From Cupriavidus taiwanensis (lineage in GTDB: Bacteria; Pseudomonadota; Gammaproteobacteria; Burkholderiales; Burkholderiaceae), in contig NZ_LT984804.1 of the NCBI RefSeq assembly GCF_900250115.1, positions 2,371,301 through 2,435,300 of the forward strand: 64,000 bases of DNA, in the 5' to 3' direction. Below the pieces are notes generated by a model that did not search any database, was not told where the DNA came from, and worked only from the letters and a program-made list of their open reading frames with translations. The position numbers were made by a program, and so were the translations under genes. Below are positions 60,617 through 64,000 of the stretch, piece by piece. Every line of letters starts with the position of its first letter. Position 1 is the first letter of the stretch.

Positions 60617-61305
60617 CCGCGCCGTTCGTGCTGGTCGTCACCGGCATGGCATTCGAGGCGCGCATCGCGGCCGGGCCGCATTGCCGCGTGGTGCACGGCG
60701 TGCGCGGGCTGGCGCTGGAGCAAGAGGTGTCGGCCATGGCCAGCCGGCAGTGCATGGGCATCCTCAGCTTTGGCGTGGCGGGCGGGCTGGAGCCAACGCT
60801 GGCGCCGGGCGAGGTGGTGCTGGCGGATGCGCTGTGCGCGCCCGGCGAGCGCTACGACACCGATTCCACCTGGCTGCGCGCCATGCACGCAGCGCTGCCG
60901 CATGCGCGCATCGGCATGGCGGCCGGGGCCGACCAGCCGGTCCTGACGGTGGCCGCCAAGGCATCGCTGCACCGGGCCACGGGGGCGTTGTGCGTCGACA
61001 TGGAATCGCACCTGGCGGCGCGCATGGCGGCGGCGTGCCGGCTGCCCTTCGCGGCTTGCCGGGTGGTGATCGATCCGGCTTCGCGCGCGGTGCCGGCCGC
61101 GGCTGCAGCCGGCATGGGCGAACAAGGCAAGACCGATGTGCCCGCGGTGCTGCGCGGACTGCTGCGCGCGCCGGGAGACTTGCCGGCGCTGCTGCGCCTG
61201 GCCCGCGACGCCGCGGCCGCGCGCGGGGCGCTGCGCGCGGCGAGGCTGGCGCTGGGGGACGCGTTTTGCTTGCGCGACATGCGTTCGCGGCAGGCGGACT
61301 TCTGA
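60604..61305 (+). CDS. hpnG: Adenosylhopane nucleosidase/phosphorylase HpnG
   Basis: This 233-residue protein of the purine nucleoside phosphorylase / MTA-SAH nucleosidase superfamily removes adenine from adenosylhopane to give ribosylhopane (or its phosphate). Signatures are FVLVVTGMAFEARIA, SFGVAGGLEPTLAPGEVVLADAL and ALCVDMESHLAARMAAA, where the Met-Glu-Ser is the ribose-binding element of this fold. The ATG at 60604 overlaps the shc 3' end; GTG at 60613 overlapping the shc stop is a possible alternative. It acts after HpnH, whose gene is about 41 kb away. Confidence 0.93.
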   Translation: MGAVTAPFVLVVTGMAFEARIAAGPHCRVVHGVRGLALEQEVSAMASRQCMGILSFGVAGGLEPTLAPGEVVLADALCAPGERYDTDSTWLRAMHAALPHARIGMAAGADQPVLTVAAKASLHRATGALCVDMESHLAARMAAACRLPFAACRVVIDPASRAVPAAAAAGMGEQGKTDVPAVLRGLLRAPGDLPALLRLARDAAAARGALRAARLALGDAFCLRDMRSRQADF

Positions 61306-61406
61306 ACCGCTGATGGGTACTCCCTATCCCGCAGGCGCGAGAGGCGAGCGAACCCGCGGCGACATCAATGCTTCGCCGCTTGCAGCTCCCGCTTTGTTTC
61401 CTCCCC

Positions 61407-62660
61407 TCACCCAAACTTCCTTACCGCATCCAGCGCCAGCCCGCTGCCGATGCTGCCGAAGCGGTCCCCTTCGACGCAGCGCGCCTCGGGCAGCAGCGCC
61501 GCCAGTCGCTGGCGCAGCAAGGGCACGCTGCTGGAGCCGCCGGTGAAGAAGATGGTATCGACCGCGGTGCCGCGAACGCCGGCGTCGGCCAGCAGCTTGT
61601 GCACGGTCTGCTCGATCTTCGTCACCAGCTTGTCGATCGCGTCATCGAACTCGTCGCGCGTGATGGTCAGCGCCAGGCCCGGTTCCAGCCGGTGCAGGTC
61701 CACCTCGGTGCTGCCCGTGTCCGACAGCGCGATCTTGGCCGCTTCGACCTGGATCGCCAGCCAGTGCCCGGCGCGCTCGCGGATCAGCCGCACCAGGCGG
61801 TCGAGCTTGACCGTGTCGGCGGCGTCGCGATAGTTGTCCATCACCAGCGACCACGCCTTGCGCGTATAGAGCAGGTTGATGGTGTGCCAGCTGGCCAGGT
61901 CGAAATACTGGCTCGACGGCATCGCCTTGCCGTTACGCAGCGCGCTGCCCAGGCCCAGCAGCGGCATCGCCCGCGCCAGGCTGAGTGCGCGGTCGAAATC
62001 GGTGCCGCCGATGTGCACGCCGCCGTTGGCCAGGATGTCGTCGCGCCGGTCGCTGCGCGCGGCGCGCTCGGGCGACAGCCGCACCAGCGAGAAGTCCGAG
62101 GTGCCGCCGCCGATATCGGCGACCAGCACCAGTTCCTCGCGCGTGATGCCGGCCTCGTAGTCGAAGGCGGCCGCGATCGGCTCATACTGGAACGCGATCT
62201 CGCTGAAGCCCGCGTCGCGCGCGATGCCGGCCAGGGTGTCTTCGGCCAGCCGGTCAGCCACCGGGTCCTCGTCGATAAAGAACACCGGACGCCCCAGCAC
62301 CGCGCGCGAAAAGCGCGTGCCGGCGGCCTGCTCGGCGCGCGTCTTCAGCTCACCGATGAAATGCGCCAGCAGCTTGCGGAACGGCATGGCCTGGCCCATC
62401 ACCTCGGTGCTGTCGTCCATCATCGAGGTGCCCAGCAGGCTCTTGAGCGAGCGCATCAGCCGGCCCTCGTAGCCCGCCAGGTAATCGCCCAGCGCGGCGC
62501 GTCCGTAGCTGACCAGCGGATCCTCGGCATGGAAAAAGATCACCGACGGCAGCGTCGCCTTGCCATCCTCCAGCGGCAGCAGCGCGGCCGCGCTGCCCGG
62601 CCGGCTCCAGCCCACCGTCGAGTTGGACGTGCCGAAATCCAGGCCGCATGCGTTTGACAT
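61407..62660 (-). CDS. Hsp70-family protein lacking a substrate-binding domain (YegD-like)
   Basis: This 417-residue protein is essentially the Hsp70 ATPase domain alone. It has ACGLDFGTSNSTVG (phosphate-1), LVADIGGGTSDFSLV (phosphate-2) and FFTGGSSSVPLLRQRL (adenosine), plus EPIAAAFDYE. The beta-sandwich substrate domain and lid of DnaK are missing, so it is not a typical chaperone; it resembles YegD-type proteins of unknown role. The ATG at 62660 was preferred over 62672 because it starts directly at the phosphate-1 strand. It diverges from the CaiB-family gene. Confidence 0.88.
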   Translation of the reverse strand: MSNACGLDFGTSNSTVGWSRPGSAAALLPLEDGKATLPSVIFFHAEDPLVSYGRAALGDYLAGYEGRLMRSLKSLLGTSMMDDSTEVMGQAMPFRKLLAHFIGELKTRAEQAAGTRFSRAVLGRPVFFIDEDPVADRLAEDTLAGIARDAGFSEIAFQYEPIAAAFDYEAGITREELVLVADIGGGTSDFSLVRLSPERAARSDRRDDILANGGVHIGGTDFDRALSLARAMPLLGLGSALRNGKAMPSSQYFDLASWHTINLLYTRKAWSLVMDNYRDAADTVKLDRLVRLIRERAGHWLAIQVEAAKIALSDTGSTEVDLHRLEPGLALTITRDEFDDAIDKLVTKIEQTVHKLLADAGVRGTAVDTIFFTGGSSSVPLLRQRLAALLPEARCVEGDRFGSIGSGLALDAVRKFG

Positions 62661-62800
62661 CTTCGATTCCATTTTCCTGCCAGCAAAGTGGCCCGCGCGG
62701 CGCAAGCCCCTCGCGGGCGGGGGCGCTATTGTAGGGCAGGGACCGGGTCCGTGCCTGCCGAACTGCGCCGGACATCACGGCGGCGCGGCCGAGCCCAACC

Positions 62801-62829
62801 TTGACATGGATGCAGGCGGCTCCTATGCT
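62801..62829 (+). promoter_or_regulatory. Near-consensus sigma-70 promoter of the CaiB-family gene
   Basis: TTGACA (62801-62806) and TATGCT (62824-62829) are separated by exactly 17 bp, about 75 bp upstream of the CoA-transferase start codon. This is the best-looking promoter in the window. Confidence 0.8.
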
Positions 62830-62856
62830 GCGAGTGTTCTTTACAAAGGATCAATG

Positions 62857-62871
62857 TTCTGTTGTACAGAA
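62857..62871. promoter_or_regulatory. Palindromic operator downstream of the promoter
   Basis: TTCTGT-TGT-ACAGAA is a perfect 6-bp inverted repeat with a 3-bp centre, placed about 20 bp after the expected transcription start, where a repressor would block elongation. No regulator gene is in the window; an IclR- or GntR-type protein nearby beyond the edge would be expected. Confidence 0.5.
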
Positions 62872-62902
62872 TATTCTCTGCAACGGAGACATCTCCCCCG
62901 CC

Positions 62903-64000
62903 ATGCAAAAACCGTTACGGAATGTCCGCGTGCTCGACCTCACCAATGTGCTGGCCGGGCCGTTCTGCTGCCACCAGCTGGCCCACCTCGGCGCCGAAGT
63001 GATCAAGGTCGAAACCCCCGGCAGCGGCGACCTGGCGCGCCAGCTGGGCGCCGACCCGGAGCTGAACCAGCGCCTGATGGGCGTGTCGTTCCTGGCGCAG
63101 AACCCCGGCAAGCAGTCAGTCACCCTGAACCTGAAGCACGCCAGGGGCAAGGCCGTGTTCCGCAAGCTGGTGCAAAGCGCCGACGTGGTGGTCGAGAACT
63201 TCCGGCCGGGCGTGATGGAGCGCCTGGGACTGGGCTATGAAACCCTGAAGCAGGACCACCGGCGGCTGATCTACTGCGCGATCTCGGGCTTCGGCCAGGA
63301 CGGGCCGCTCGCCGGCCTGCCCGCCTATGACCAGATCATCCAGGGCATGGCCGGCGTGATGCAGATCACCGGCGACGCGCACAGTGCGCCGCTGCGGGTG
63401 GGCTATCCGGTGTCCGACACCATCGGCGGGCTGACCGCGGCACTGGCGGTGTCGGCGGCGCTGGCCGATACCGGGCGCACCGAGGGCTGTTTCATCGACG
63501 TCTCGATGCTGGAGGCGACGCTGGCCACGATGGGCTGGGCGGTGTCCAATCACCTGATCGCAGGCCGGGCGCCCACGCCGATGGGCAACGAGAACATGAC
63601 CGCGAGCCCGTCCGGCACGTTTCGCACCGCCGACGGCCTGCTCAATATCGCGGCCAACAAGCAGGAACAGTTCGAAGCGCTGTGCCGCGTGGTGGGCCGC
63701 CCGGCGCTGGCTGACGACGCGCGCTTCGCCCAGCGGCAGGCGCGGCTGGCCAACCGGGCCGCGCTGACGCAGGCGCTGGAAGCCGAGCTGGCAACCAGGC
63801 CGGCCGCCGAGTGGTGGCCGCTGCTGACCGCGGCCGGGGTGCCGGCGGGGCCGGTTTGGGACGTGCCGCAGACGCTGGCCCATCCGCAGGTCAGCGAGCG
63901 CGGCATGATCGGCGAGTTTGCCGACGCCCCCGGCGTGGGCCGTGACATCCGCGTGGTGCGCACCGGCTTCAAGCTCAATCGCGAAGCGCCGGCGGTCGAC
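62903..64000 (+). CDS. CaiB/BaiF family CoA-transferase (runs off window)
   Basis: The first 366 residues of a family-III CoA-transferase are present. They include VRVLDLTNVLAGPFCCHQLAHLGAEVIKVE, NPGKQSVTLNLKHARGKAVF, and GPLAGLPAYDQIIQGMAG, where the Asp in PAYD is the catalytic aspartate that forms an aspartyl-CoA thioester. The gene continues past the window edge; family members have about 390-430 residues, so only a little is missing. It likely transfers CoA between organic acids during catabolism; the acid is unknown. A GGAGAC site lies about 15 nt before the ATG. A near-consensus promoter and a palindromic operator lie upstream. Confidence 0.92.
   Translation, partial: MQKPLRNVRVLDLTNVLAGPFCCHQLAHLGAEVIKVETPGSGDLARQLGADPELNQRLMGVSFLAQNPGKQSVTLNLKHARGKAVFRKLVQSADVVVENFRPGVMERLGLGYETLKQDHRRLIYCAISGFGQDGPLAGLPAYDQIIQGMAGVMQITGDAHSAPLRVGYPVSDTIGGLTAALAVSAALADTGRTEGCFIDVSMLEATLATMGWAVSNHLIAGRAPTPMGNENMTASPSGTFRTADGLLNIAANKQEQFEALCRVVGRPALADDARFAQRQARLANRAALTQALEAELATRPAAEWWPLLTAAGVPAGPVWDVPQTLAHPQVSERGMIGEFADAPGVGRDIRVVRTGFKLNREAPAVD

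Noticed and set aside
1..64000. Possible mobile-element origin of the catabolic region
   Set aside because: No integrase, transposase, att-like direct repeats or tRNA were found, so transfer cannot be claimed from this window.

Overview
The window reads as a GC-rich beta-proteobacterial chromosome segment, most like Cupriavidus or a close Burkholderiaceae relative. That assignment is inferred from gene content (hopanoid hpn genes, a pel locus and copSRABCD together) and from high third-position GC; no database search was possible. No rRNA, tRNA, CRISPR array, transposase or integrase was found. 

Region 1 (1-12.0 kb) is an accessory catabolic region. A GntR-type regulator (2486) faces a minus-strand set of alpha/beta hydrolase, iron alcohol dehydrogenase and MFS transporter. 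An identical 12-bp motif, TAATATATTAGT, lies upstream of both the hydrolase and the transporter. Next come a nitroreductase and a tightly packed plus-strand operon (maleylacetate-reductase-like dehydrogenase, amidase, tryptophan-2,3-dioxygenase-like haem protein, PcpC/LinD-like GST) closed by a strong terminator. Converging on it is a coupled pair (PcpA/LinE-type hydroquinone dioxygenase, WrbA-type quinone reductase) with a divergent LysR regulator. The set resembles the lower pathway of lindane and pentachlorophenol degradation without the upper pathway, joined to an unusual TDO-like/amidase pair. This is the most novel-looking part of the window. 

Region 2 (12.3-15.1 kb) holds a DUF808 membrane protein and an amino-acid permease. 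Region 3 (15.2-28.2 kb) is a hopanoid cluster: ferritin-like protein, hpnB, hpnA (reverse), ispH, hpnH, hpnI, hpnJ, hpnK, hpnL, hpnN. It covers a dedicated isoprenoid step, adenosylhopane formation, sugar and cyclitol-ether side-chain chemistry, and export to the outer membrane. Region 4 (28.2-31.2 kb) has a periplasmic FKBP isomerase, a TPR protein and two small envelope proteins. 

Region 5 (31.2-38.0 kb) is a copper-resistance locus, copABCD on the minus strand and copRS divergent, with a dyad operator between them. Region 6 (38.2-43.0 kb) is a signalling set (OmpR-type regulator, LysM/FecR periplasmic protein, CHASE2 histidine kinase) lying downstream of, and co-directional with, Region 7 (43.2-56.3 kb), a complete pelABCDEFG operon for the cationic Pel biofilm polysaccharide. 

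Region 8 (57.0-61.3 kb) has cspA with a long leader and a terminator, then a second hopanoid operon (hpnD, shc, hpnG) that supplies squalene-to-hopene cyclisation and the step from adenosylhopane toward ribosylhopane. hpnC and hpnE are not in the window. Region 9 (61.4-64.0 kb) has an Hsp70-like protein lacking a substrate-binding domain and, divergently, the start of a CaiB/BaiF CoA-transferase gene cut by the window edge.
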